Shown here in pieces: positions 55,101-64,000 of a DNA stretch of 64,000 nt (positions within the stretch are counted from its first letter, which is position 1; each line of letters opens with the position of its first letter). The notes beneath the pieces were generated by a model. It was not told the origin of the DNA. It did no database searches and saw nothing but the letters and a program-made list of their open reading frames with translations. This stretch comes from Phymatolithon calcareum. Its lineage: Eukaryota > Rhodophyta > Florideophyceae > Hapalidiales. The translations under genes were made by a program, and so were the position numbers. The DNA lies in NCBI GenBank assembly GCA_977006965.1, contig OZ345353.1, forward strand, positions 3,100,001 to 3,164,000, given 5' to 3'.

Positions 55101-56860
55101 CAGGGAGACGTCCAATTACTAGATCGCAGAGAGCCAAATTGCGACCAGCCCGTGTTATCTCTGACAATCAAGCTGCGGACTCACAACGCACAGTGACGGA
55201 AAGTAACAGATCTCACACGTCACCTCCTTCTTCGGTGGCTCAAAGCGACACAAGTCGTCCGGTTGGAGCTGTTGCTGAACGACACCCAACAACCTTTCCA
55301 GCAGCACGAACACTACAGCTGAAAGATTGGTTTGCTAACAAAGTGTGTCAAGTCGTACCCCGCCCAGCTCACGGTGTCATATTGCCGTTCAAATGGGTGG
55401 AAATGGTGAAGGACAACAATCGACATCGGTCGCGTCTTACAGTTCTGGGATGTGCTGATCCTGCCAAAAAGCGACTTCGCGTTGACTCCCCCACTTTGCT
55501 TCCGGACTCCTTAAATCTTTTGTTCTTCGTTCTTGCACAAAATCAATGGGAACCGCGCTCATTTGACATTCAAACCGCTTTTCTGAAGTCGACTGGGTTC
55601 TACTCGCGCACGTCACCGATATATGTTGAAGCTCCTTTGGAGCTAGGCCTTCCCAAAGGTAAAGTTCTAAAACTTTTGAAGCCAGTGGATGGGTTACCAG
55701 ATGCTCCAAGAGCATGGTTCGAGACTGTCAAGGCTAAATGTCTCTCTCTGGGACTCACACAATGCCCATTCGACCCTTGTCTATTCTATTTACACAAAAA
55801 CGGGATTCTGGAGGGAATAATTGGTTTCCATGTCGATGACGCCATCTATGGTGGAACGGCTCTATTTAGCAAGACAATAATACCAGTTGTCAGAAAGGCA
55901 TTTTCTTTTGGAGAAGAGCACTCCTCAAATTTTACGTTTTGTGGTATTGACGTGAGAACTGTTCCCCTGGCCAACGGACAATTCGAGATTAAGATATCTC
56001 AAAATCGTTATGTGAAACATTTACGTCTCCCATCTATTGAGGCTCATACACGAAACCCCCTTGACAAACCTCTCGACGATAATGCACACTCTGTGTATCG
56101 CACGATTCTCGGCGAGCTGCAGTGGATTGCGTGCAAAACGATACCCGACCTATCCTTTGACGCAGCGCGATTAGGACAATATCAGTCAGATCCGACTGTC
56201 GCACATATCATCGATGCCCATCGATTACTTTCCAAAATCATTAACGAGTCACCAGTGCGCGCACTTACTTTCAAGCGCCTCTCGAAATCACCGACCTTGC
56301 AGCTCACTGTGTACGCAGATGCCGCATTCGCCAATATGAAGGACTCGCAATCACAAGGAGGATACATTATTCTTGTCCTCGACAAAGACCAGAACAGAGG
56401 CATTAGCGGTCCGTTTTCGCCTCTCGCGTGGTCTTCAAAGAAACTAAAACGCGTTGCCACTGCAACCCTCATGGCAGAAGCTTTTGTTTTCACGACTGCC
56501 ACATACCATGCAATGCTGCTTGCATCCCAACTCCAGAAAATCATGAACCGCCCCGTCTTCGTTCAAGTACGCACAGACTGTAAATCGCTTTTTGACGCCG
56601 CTCAAACGCTCACACAAATCGAAAACAAAAGAACGAAAATTGAATTATCGGCGATTCGGCAGATGGTGCAGACGGGCGACATCTCCGACTTGGTATGGAT
56701 TCCCACCCAGCACCAGCTCGCGGACGACCTCACCAAATTCAAGCATAATCCCCAGCTTCTGCGCTCGCTTCTTGCCAAGGGACAGGTGCGCTTACCGTAT
56801 CATCTTGTGCGGAGGTATTCCCACGCAGGATATCGCACCAATGCCGTTCCGTCGCAATAA
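52181..56860 (+). CDS. Copia gag-pol polyprotein (1,559 residues)
   Basis: The ATG at 52181 has a good context (catcATGG); an in-frame GTG nine codons earlier is not needed. Domains in order: gag with a Cys/His region (CKICKKNKAGHTSRSC from 275); aspartic protease IIDPGADAVAL (D386; the usual DTG/DSG is DPG); integrase with an HHCC zinc finger (HMNLGHLHAAG, CKSCRTC) and a DD35E core (D601, D659, E695); reverse transcriptase with FDIQTAFL (D1129) and FHVDDAIYGG (D1219, D1220, so the usual YVDD is HVDD); RNase H with D1380, E1433 and D1466. Gag and pol are in one frame without a shift. All catalytic residues are present. It should assemble particles, copy its RNA and integrate. Confidence 0.95.
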   Translation: MAGTSGEQTPDLTDQDVSDYRQSLNSVDFGSHLLKLDQISHNTSKMQAALWTAKTNNMQRQAFLSQLPLLYSYDCQATSPNEMPSKLARVFNFKLLSHVYTYVEPSLRTDIHQNATVVIRTIDDLNSAIQSTLQVSALHKAIALVSELRDQSQDEISPLQHILQVQSSFNVIKMVCPSLEIYMAIQCVAGFSPSDQVELLKELDGNVIPNISTLVTAIRKTTLPSSSTASYSQGSPSSLALAAKNVSVECYYCKCSLQKHNLLQHLRFKCKSYTCKICKKNKAGHTSRSCPLQIKSKVTPSQVQSVVPSAPVPQSVQIIPMPFPYSCTPSIQQFTDVQSVDDTASSIGETITTVNDPEISPYIHIHVINSVNPHQRGHYSSHAIIDPGADAVALIGSSVLTRYSALLPRSQRILKRGREHIWYQFGPNAPVRSTSEVDLPISICGQWTYIPVHVVPEACPLLIGLRLLKKWNAVIDCSRMAVRCNISPMGPVQLPTKLYNGQIAFDAIGDARKRQVFTLLSKNLDLNEHDIKKIHMNLGHLHAAGLYKYLRQAGREQKGLLQLCESICKSCRTCLEHRPPAPRPKVSRPPPSDVLQHVSLDLMFPKIHGKTVIVAVFIDQFTRVASMQLLQSKADSQLIAAYFDAWCRFFGHPTTLHTDGETAVSGHSFSNMLQRFDVHHKVTPRKSSYQNGLVERTISTLKFIINTTAMENPNSPPITIVHSAQTAYNSRPNYFGVSPFQVLYGLHPPTSNPATDSPVSLSKIPTNIDELYVRRLQTLVSARQAFARLDVDSRIRRALSRQPPRPQEPLQLNDIVIYFDTKTREYCGPATVAGVDNQVVSLHRGNKLVRVPPQNVQKWDPTWSFRNHNTQDAPLGHLESFSSSSTLPALTIPTSTPIPEPFTNHLGITAETNISSKSNNNGQNTRDGSFRPDKQIISPSTTPVSKRTRSQTAQVPAKAIAVEPPGDKSKGVITGRRPITRSQRAKLRPARVISDNQAADSQRTVTESNRSHTSPPSSVAQSDTSRPVGAVAERHPTTFPAARTLQLKDWFANKVCQVVPRPAHGVILPFKWVEMVKDNNRHRSRLTVLGCADPAKKRLRVDSPTLLPDSLNLLFFVLAQNQWEPRSFDIQTAFLKSTGFYSRTSPIYVEAPLELGLPKGKVLKLLKPVDGLPDAPRAWFETVKAKCLSLGLTQCPFDPCLFYLHKNGILEGIIGFHVDDAIYGGTALFSKTIIPVVRKAFSFGEEHSSNFTFCGIDVRTVPLANGQFEIKISQNRYVKHLRLPSIEAHTRNPLDKPLDDNAHSVYRTILGELQWIACKTIPDLSFDAARLGQYQSDPTVAHIIDAHRLLSKIINESPVRALTFKRLSKSPTLQLTVYADAAFANMKDSQSQGGYIILVLDKDQNRGISGPFSPLAWSSKKLKRVATATLMAEAFVFTTATYHAMLLASQLQKIMNRPVFVQVRTDCKSLFDAAQTLTQIENKRTKIELSAIRQMVQTGDISDLVWIPTQHQLADDLTKFKHNPQLLRSLLAKGQVRLPYHLVRRYSHAGYRTNAVPSQ

Positions 56861-56877
56861 TCTTCATCTTGCCTCAC

Positions 56878-56878
<1 letters not shown>

Positions 56879-56908
<30 letters not shown>

Positions 56909-56910
56909 AG
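56879..56910 (+). other. Polypurine tract of the copia element
   Basis: A run of about 22 A followed by eight G and 'ag' directly before the 3' LTR, only 18 bp after the polyprotein stop. This is the expected primer for plus-strand synthesis; the length of the A run may be a slippage or sequencing variable. Confidence 0.8.
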
Positions 56911-57046
56911 TGTCATTGGGCGTTCGCCAGTCAGTCCCCCAGGACCTCACATGTACTAAGCAGTGCCCCATCGGTCCATATAGATTTCCCATAAAGCATC
57001 GCCGTCCAGCCTTCCACATTAGGAGGCAGGGATCTGCTCATTCACA
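56911..57046 (+). repeat. 3' LTR of the copia element (136 bp)
   Basis: Identical to the 5' LTR; followed at once by the aggag target duplication. Confidence 0.95.
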
Positions 57047-57059
57047 AGGAGCTACGTGG

Positions 57060-57190
57060 ACAATGTCAACATAATATCTTGTACTACCAGGCTTGCTGCC
57101 AACCATAAATTCTCCGAAATTTGTGGTCAGTAGCCACTGCAGTGGCAAATTTTCCAAGTCCAGCAGTATAAGATATTATTTTGACATTGT
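57060..57190. mobile_element. Small foldback/MITE element, copy 2
   Basis: The outer arms (acaatgtcaacataatatct on the left) are matched in complement at 57170-57190 with one mismatch, and the match continues inward through cttgtactaccaggcttg against caagtccagcagtataag. Related to 44860-44990. Its last ~16 bp (attattttgacattgt) are also the first bases shared by blocks A and D. Confidence 0.65.
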
Positions 57191-57259
57191 GCGTTAGCGC
57201 CTTGAACAACTCACCTACCTGAGAACTCCTGTCAAAGTGCGAGGGAAACTCACATCAAA

Positions 57260-57400
57260 ATGGTGAAGGTCATGTGCAAGAAATGCGGCGAAGAATTGGA
57301 AGTCGGAAACCATAGCAACACCAGGTCGGCCTGGGAGAAAAGGACGGATCACGTCAACAAGAAGCATCCTGGCTGCAACGTTAAAGACTGCTTCGATTGA
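57260..57400 (+). CDS. 46-residue BED-like zinc-finger ORF, block D
   Basis: Identical to 29510-29650: C-x2-C, central W, H-x4-H. See that entry for the reasoning. Confidence 0.5.
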   Translation: MVKVMCKKCGEELEVGNHSNTRSAWEKRTDHVNKKHPGCNVKDCFD

Positions 57401-57683
57401 TTTTGAAAGAATGTTTTCCGCTCTGTGGTGGTGGCTTGTATGCCCATTGTGCAAAACGGCTGTTCCTGCGCATCTTCAAGTTGAATCGATTTTCACAGCC
57501 AATTCATGGTTTCAAATCGAGAAATGCAGGGTTATTCGATCCGTCATGTGTCTAGAGTAAAACCCGATGGGCACATTAAACTATTTGCTTTTTTCAATTG
57601 CTAACAATAGGCTATGTACAGCATGCTTAGCATGAACACATGTAAAGTATCGGTACTGCAATATTCGTAGTGACTGGTTGAGC

Positions 57684-59267
57684 TCAACTGTGTGTGTCCA
57701 CATCAGTTTGCTTCTGTAGTTTTGGGTTTGGCTCAACTTTCTCCACTACCCGTTTCACCATAGTCCACATCAAGCGCAGTTGCATTCTTAGTGCATCTTG
57801 ACAGTTACATTTCGCTTGCTCTTCAACATGTATGAGCTCATTCAGTGTCCCGAAAGCTCGTGCCAAAAATGTCGACAAGCCCACAGCATCGTAAACTTCA
57901 CCAACTTCTGTTAGCCCAATACCCATTTCTGTACAGTAAAGAGACAAACTCTTGTGGCCGAATATAGCAAGGTCAAAAAGAGAACAACCTACATGAGACT
58001 GATTCCAGTCGAAAAAGCAAAACGACCCAGTTGTTCCGCCCGGCCGAAACATATTTCCTGTCGGCAAATCACCGTGAACGAAAGTCGTTGGCAGTTTCGC
58101 ATTCCTGACCTCACGTAGAGCTCGGATAATGTACGCTTTCCAACGCTTCACATACTTGAATTTCTCATTATCCTTCAGAAACTTAAGCTCTTCGTGTTCA
58201 AGTAAAAAGTCAAGGTTCTCCTCCATCCATTCTGTACTCAGAACCATCATTCCTGCCGCTTCCAGTTCTGGAATTGCTGACATGCTCGCCTTCTGCAGCT
58301 CGGCCAGGTCTCTGAAAAATTGCGGCAATTCGCTATCTTCAATACCATTATCGAGTAGACCCCATTCCTTTCCATGATCGGCTGATATCGTGATCCTCTC
58401 TTCCGTATCAATCAAAACGGGCTTCGCCACAAACGAAGGTGCAATCTTACACAATACCGATGTTATCGCCGCCTCATTACAGAAAATGGGTGAACATTTC
58501 AGGAAGTAGAACCCTTTGTCGGTGTTTACTCGAAGTATACTGCAAAGCATTGTTGCTTTCAGTTGAATCACCGGTCCCATCACCTCGAGTCCATGCGATC
58601 TCAGAACCCTGCACATCCATTCCGCCTTTTCCGTGAACCATCCCACATGACCCCACGCAACGCGCAAATCCGGTTCTCTTCTTTGCAACATGCTGTTGAG
58701 CTCTTCGCGGATAGCATGCCGTGCCTCCTCGTCGCAATGGTCAATCTCAGCTTCTTCAATAGCCACCCACTCCCACCCTTGCGGAAGAGCAATTGGATCT
58801 TCATGCGTCTCGAAAATGATCACAGATCGAACAACCACGGCTTCGGAAATCTCCTTTTCCCGATTCCATATCCATCGCAAGATCGTAACTGGAAAGTTGA
58901 ACCCAAGTTTCAGTTTCAATTCATTCATCATATCGGGAGCGATTGCCGCATTCATATGCTGACCAAAACATTGCGGAAGAGTCCACTTGTCTCCATTACG
59001 AATTGCAAGAATTCGTCTTCTTGCCGTGTCGGGAATGAGTAATTGTAGCTCGTTAACGTCATCTCTTGCGCAGCGTTCCCATGTCGACAAACAGCCTTTT
59101 TATTCCTCCATTGTGCCTCCTTGATGCTCCTCCGTTGTTCCCGTGAGGTATTTGTCGCTCAACATGACGTATGTGACGTTGCCAGGCTGCACAAAGACCT
59201 CAGGGCCGATGAACGAATGTTTCCCAACCGGGAAAATGAGAAATTGAGAAAGGGGGAATGCCGCCAT
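57684..59267 (-). pseudogene. APH-fold kinase-like gene, copy D, in-frame TAA
   Basis: Almost the same sequence as copy A, including the added 9-residue C-terminal tail. A single change turns the Ser codon after MEE (TCA, at 31350-31352 in A) into TAA at 59100-59102. The remaining 468 codons downstream are open with all kinase motifs but begin without an ATG until the middle of the Nudix-like part, so the product would lack its N-terminus. Confidence 0.8.
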
Positions 59268-59385
59268 GGCCAATAGAATGCCTGCACTTGTGAAGCGATA
59301 CTCATCATGCAGTACAATTGCACAAGTGCAGGCATTCTATTGGACAAGTTGGAGTTCCCATTTTCTCAATTTCTCATTTTCCCGG
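59228..59385. repeat. 65-bp-arm inverted repeat at the kinase 5' end, block D
   Basis: Counterpart of 31478-31635 with the same perfect inner 23-bp arms. Confidence 0.8.
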
Positions 59386-60016
59386 CGCATGGAACAATGC
59401 CCGCCAAAGACAGATTCATATCCCTCATAGGCTTGTACTTTCTTGTGTTCAGCTAATCCACCTCACTATTTCAGATGTTGCCTTCGTTCCAGATCGTCAA
59501 GCATATTAACTGTTAAATCAGGGAAGTGAAAACAAACGGTAGTTTTAAGAATCTTTCCATACCGTATTCGTGACTATCTCGTTCGGGCACGGTGGACCAT
59601 GTCCAGTGGACCTCGTATTTTCGAACTTGCTTGAAGGGAAAAAGAACAGCACTGAGCCAAGTAAGTGACGTAAATCGTGGGTCGACGGAGTGGAAAGACT
59701 GCAGTTCAGCTGCTTTGATTGTGAATGGTGCCGGCTCCAAGCAATGAAAGTCCAGTATCCTTTGCGTTCGCTTACCGTTGGAATGTGAGCCCCCTGAGTC
59801 TGTACAAACTTGATTAAGTTGTTTTGGACCTCCACGTCTGTACTTTGGTACTCTGAAGTAGTACCCGCGCGACGATCTTGACTGCAACGGTTCCTTAACA
59901 ACATTATCCATTTCGAACCGCTCGATCGCCTCAAGAGTTGACTTTGACTACTTGCCAAACACTTATCTACTCGCATATCGATCTTCACCAGGATCGTGAA
60001 CCCCTTTTGAAACAAA

Positions 60017-60157
60017 ATGGAAAAAGATCTCACGTACCCGGACGTCGGCAGAATACATATTGGAGAAAATTCGATAATGAGTGCAAGAGAGTCCAAATCG
60101 TCACGGTACGTCGGCGTCCGTGATTTGTTTTTCCGACGGCAGAATTTCGATCTTTAA
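60017..60157 (+). CDS. Possible 46-codon ORF on the opposite strand, block D
   Basis: Identical to 32267-32407. Coding status doubtful for the reasons given there. Confidence 0.25.
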   Translation: MEKDLTYPDVGRIHIGENSIMSARESKSSRYVGVRDLFFRRQNFDL

Positions 60158-60253
60158 ATATCCGTTGAAATCTATAGCATTAAGAAGAGTCCCTTACCGG
60201 TCACTGCCGCTCTCGCAGCGTCGTTAAAGTCGGTTTGTCGAGAAGAGAAATTG

Positions 60254-63156
60254 CTACCCGGAGATGATTGTCGCGTACAAAGAGTCAACGCCGTCGCCGA
60301 AAGCTGTTTTCTCCTCTTGTCTATCTCTGACCCCCGTTACTCCCTCTTCACGCACCTCTACCTCTGCCCCAACGTCTAAACCTGCTACCGCTATCCTCAA
60401 TGTCCCCGTGTCCCACACTTCCAGGATGTGGTGGTTTGGGGATGTCGCGGTCGGCGCCGGCACTGCGAAGTGTGTCATGATACCGACGATCGCACCATAT
60501 GCACCCCGTGAAAATAATAAGAGTCCCCAGAGGAATACGGGAGTTCTTCCACGATATCGAAATGTTCCTCGACCCGCAATGCCCACACAAAACGGCTCCC
60601 TCTGCGGCCGCGACGGACTGAACCACGTTTCCAGGGCAGAAGTACACAAAGTTGCAAGATTCCTTGCCTGCGGAACACGATATGAACTTTTTTGCAGAGT
60701 CTCTCGAATCTCGAATATTACACGGGGATTTCCACAGCGGGCATTCCGCGACATTCGCCTGCTTTGACGGCGTGCTCTGCGATAATCCACGTTTTGGATG
60801 TGTGCACATGAAGCATCGAAAGTCTGACATCTTCTTCTCCGGGTTCATAGCCTCGTCATTCGGCAGATGCGAAGTGCAATAAGGACATAACGTGTGACGG
60901 GCGTTTGAAGATGAATTGGTCATTTGCAGCACCTGAAACTGACACACGGGCGCCTCGCATCGTGCGGCACCATAATCCCTAATCGCCGCAACTCGAGCGG
61001 TAAACTTGTGCGATTAATTACATGTCCTGCAATGCAAACTACGATCTGAACCTTTGCTGCGACTCGTATGACCAAAGCCACCTCCCGACCGCGCCCACGC
61101 CCACGCCCACGCCCACGACCTCTACTCCGTCCACCTCCTCCTCGACGAACACTACACCGCGACGCTGCTCCTCCATTTCCGGGCCGCCCTTTTAAATCCA
61201 TTAGCTGATGACAATTCGCACATTCGGAGAGATCGAGCACCAGACTTTGCCATGTAGCCGCGGTGCATATGTTAAACCTGCTTCGGAAGACATTGCTCAA
61301 AGTTTCCGTATTATTACGCAATTGAGCAAACTTGGCGCTACATTCAGTCAGCGCAGCCTGCAGCACAATTGCAACTTGCGCCTGTCCATTGACATTTTTT
61401 TCAGACCCTCCTCCTGCTTCGCGCGCATGTACGTGCGGGCAATACGAAACTGACATCTTTCGTGTGACACGACAAGAGCAATGCCGATTTCCGTGGATGC
61501 GAAGCGTCCACCGTTGCCCCCTTCTTTCACGACCTAGTTCCGCTCTTGCATTTTCCTGATATGCTCCGCGATCGTGACGTCCGTTCCGATTCCGTAATGA
61601 TCCATGAGTGCAACGACATCGGCCTCCGAGAGCAGCGCCGGTGGTTGAGTCTGCGACTCGCGCAACGTAAAGCTCTGCCATGGAAGTGTTGCTCCGACAT
61701 TCAGGAGAGCGGAGGGCATGTCGCGCTCAGACCACTTTTCGAGAGGATGTATGACCTCGAGATAGCCTTGTGCTCAATGATAAGCCCTCGAGCACCGAAA
61801 AACTCGGCCTCGCCAACACGAACCTACACTGACGTTTCTGCCCCTGCTCGTCCACCGAACAGCACGCCAAGAACCGTTTTGAAACATACACGTAAACTCT
61901 GCGGTGGTCATCATTGTCGAACCACCCGGCTGCGGCTTCAGTCGGATGAATTGGTTCATCAACTTGATGATCGCCATCATTCTGACCGCTAGAACGCGGC
62001 CACATGAAGGTGACGATGTCTTGCTGACTGGGCGGGGTAAGAAGCCCGTTTGCAAATTTCCCCGTTCTGGATGTCCCGTTTGTTTTTGAATGAGTCCTTT
62101 CAGGTTATAAGTTTCATTGAATTGGTCAGTCGCAGTTCTCGGATAGCTGATTAAACCCTTGTTGTACAGACTTGCCGCCACGTCCACCAATTTGTCTGAG
62201 CTAATCCTCAGCAAACACGGTTCCATTTTTTGCAGCTCCACCGTGGACAGGGATAAAGGTCTCCATCTCGACTTGTTGCGCTTGTTGACGCTGACAACAT
62301 GAGCGACGCTTCCTTCGGCTTCATTCTGCTCCACGGCGATCTCGTAGAGCAGATGGGCTGAATGTTCATTGAAGAGTTGCTTCCACGTCCATTCGAAAGG
62401 AACTGTCGTACCCACAAGACTGGGCGTGAACACCTAAATTAGGCGCTGGACAAGTGCTGAATGGTGAGCCAGCGATCCACGAGACTAACAATTGAAAACT
62501 CACAGGTCCATAACTGACGATAGCGCGCCCTTGACCGGAAATATCCAAGTTAAACCTCTCCACGGATACGGTGAGAAACCAGGTATATGCACTTTCAGCA
62601 CCCACATCGATCCCCTGTCGGGTATCAGCCATGCACGCAATGCGCTTGGTTAGCTGCTCAAAATGGACAACAGCACCCAAAAGATCACAGCGGGTCAGAG
62701 CCGAGAAGCGAGCATGGTAGACCAAAATCTCGCGGTTGGCGGAGAGACATACTTCACGAACGTCGAAAGCCATCTCCTCACCATACGAGTCACAATCGAG
62801 CCAAAGAATGACCCAGTCTTCGTGACGAGTTGCCGCGCGCAGAGTACCAATGATGTCTTCCTTGTTCTCACGGACGGTCCATGCGAAAGGAGTGGCGTTG
62901 GGATCAAGCAGGACGCAAGGATCACACGAACCCCACTTACCATACTGTGCCTCGAAATCTGTATTCTTGAGACGGCCGATGACGGACGTGAAGACCATAC
63001 GACAGGGGATACCGTTGAGTGGCATGTCGAACTCGAAGACGCGATGTACATCGAGTATCCATTGCGCACGGTCACTGCCCCACCCTGCCGCAGGACACTG
63101 ACGATTTCCTTCGCAGCAGACGGCTTCTACGCCACGTTCAGCACGCGCTACACCAT
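60254..63156 (-). pseudogene. DNA topoisomerase III-alpha, degenerate copy D
   Basis: As copy A: TAG in the start motif, the following 1-nt deletion, YPRTATD at the active site (Tyr codon 62143-62145) and the shared TAG at 61534-61536. It differs from A by a few bases and two extra Gly-Arg codons in the tail. Confidence 0.8.
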
Positions 63157-63159
63157 CTC

Positions 63160-63827
63160 CATCTTGACGGTCGATGAAATGCAACCGACGAGGGAGGCGT
63201 TGTCATGTTCCGAAAACCAGTCTGCAGCTACCTGTGCATGATGGGCTGAGCTAGGACGAGAATTCTTGGCTGTACAACTAATAAGGTATGATGCAATGCG
63301 GATATTTTTGAATTTTCCCAATCGCACTGGCTGCCGCGCACTGCGATCCTGCCACAAGTGCACATCCTATTCGACCCATCCGGTCGTCGTGAGAGAGAAA
63401 GGATTCTATTCTGCCGTCCAGATTGACATCCAAGTCGAAAATTTCTATCATGAATAATCACTGTTGTCGATTGTCTTTGGCTCGTACTCGCGCTTGGCAT
63501 TATAAGTATGAGCTACGAAACGAGGCCTTTTCCCCTGTCATCCTTCTAACTGTCGCCGAACAAAGAGTCTGCAAGGAGCGGTTTTTCCTTTTGCCCAAAA
63601 AAAAGACTCAAGGGAATACCTACTTGCACAGCAAAAAACAGCGGAAGGATTAATAGTGTGAAAGGCGGGAGAGATCAGAACGTCTCATCTTAGAGAGCTG
63701 TGGACTTCGCACGCGCATATGGGCAAGAAGTCCAGAGCGAGTACCGTGCAGGTAAAACTGATGTCGAACCGGTCTCATTTAATGCAGTTGAGAGCTGAGG
63801 TAGCCGTGAGTGTAGCCGGAATGGTTT
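63160..63827. other. Sequence upstream of topoisomerase copy D, no gene
   Basis: Counterpart of 35,404-36,071 with a few single-base changes; no protein-like frame. Confidence 0.45.
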
Positions 63828-64000
63828 ATTTTCGAGACGCATGAATGTCCGATTGCTCTTCCGAAAGGATGGGAATGGGTAAATATCGAAGAAGCTGACA
63901 TTGACCATTGTGACGAGGAGGCACGGCATGCTATCCGCGAAGAGCTCAACAGCATATTGCAACGAAGAGAACCGGATTTGCGCGTTGCGTGGGGTCGTGT
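63828..64000 (+). pseudogene. Inverted kinase fragment, block D, cut by the window end
   Basis: The same sequence as 36072-36244 (IFETHECPIALPKGWEW onward), in the plus orientation, running off the window. Confidence 0.7.

Larger units (their letters stand above)
51982..57051 (+). mobile_element. Complete Ty1/copia LTR retrotransposon with 5-bp target duplication
   Basis: The element proper is 51987-57046; aggag occurs on both sides (51982-51986 and 57047-57051). LTRs of 136 bp start TG, end CA and are identical. Primer-binding site, one long gag-pol frame and a polypurine tract are in the normal order. Integrase precedes reverse transcriptase, which defines Ty1/copia. Identical LTRs and an unbroken frame indicate a recent, possibly still competent insertion. 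Confidence 0.95.
57176..64000. repeat. Duplicated block D (near-identical to 29426-36244), cut by the window end
   Basis: Same content and order as block A, with roughly ten single-base differences and six extra bases in the cgcccac-type repeat near 61,095. The true right end lies outside the window. Confidence 0.9.

Overview
The window is eukaryotic nuclear DNA. It carries a spliceosomal intron with a GTAAGT donor and a pyrimidine-rich TTACAG acceptor, TATA boxes, a Ty1/copia retrotransposon, a Helitron-type transposon, small inverted-repeat elements and many low-copy duplications. Host-type genes are few and mostly broken: DNA topoisomerase III-alpha, an MMAA-type GTPase, a J-domain protein and an alpha/beta hydrolase. 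Overall composition is moderate in GC. A transposon-rich algal genome is my best guess (a red alga is possible), but nothing in the sequence proves the lineage. I saw no rRNA, tRNA or CRISPR.

Layout. (1) 1-17,793: an old segmental duplication (1-7,793 and 9,091-17,793) that carries one uncharacterised gene twice on the minus strand. The right copy has a well-formed intron. The left copy has lost both splice sites. The rest is non-coding low-copy repeat, rich in hairpins and a recurring 30-bp palindrome. (2) About 17,800-29,420: a Helitron of the Helentron type, with a Rep protein and a PIF1 helicase fused to an OTU protease. It is preceded by a 626-nt stretch without T that sits inside an open frame, and followed by AT-rich DNA and nested tandem repeats. 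(3) 29,426-51,057 and 57,176-64,000: four copies (A, B, C, D) of a block holding an APH-fold kinase-like gene and a degenerate topoisomerase III-alpha, both on the minus strand. A and D are almost identical. B and C are diverged, and C has only the distal half of the topoisomerase. Between the blocks lie an alpha/beta-hydrolase remnant, a frameshifted J-domain gene, several MITE-like elements and an MMAA pseudogene. (4) 51,982-57,051: a complete, apparently recent Ty1/copia insertion with identical 136-bp LTRs, a 5-bp target duplication and one uninterrupted gag-pol frame.

Reading of the whole: this is a transposon-dominated, recently rearranged region. The genes that still look translatable are the spliced uncharacterised gene at 10,511-11,507, Helitron ORF2 (and probably ORF1), kinase copies C and A, the short BED-like finger ORFs, and the copia polyprotein. 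All four topoisomerase copies share one nonsense codon, so the gene was probably dead before the block multiplied.
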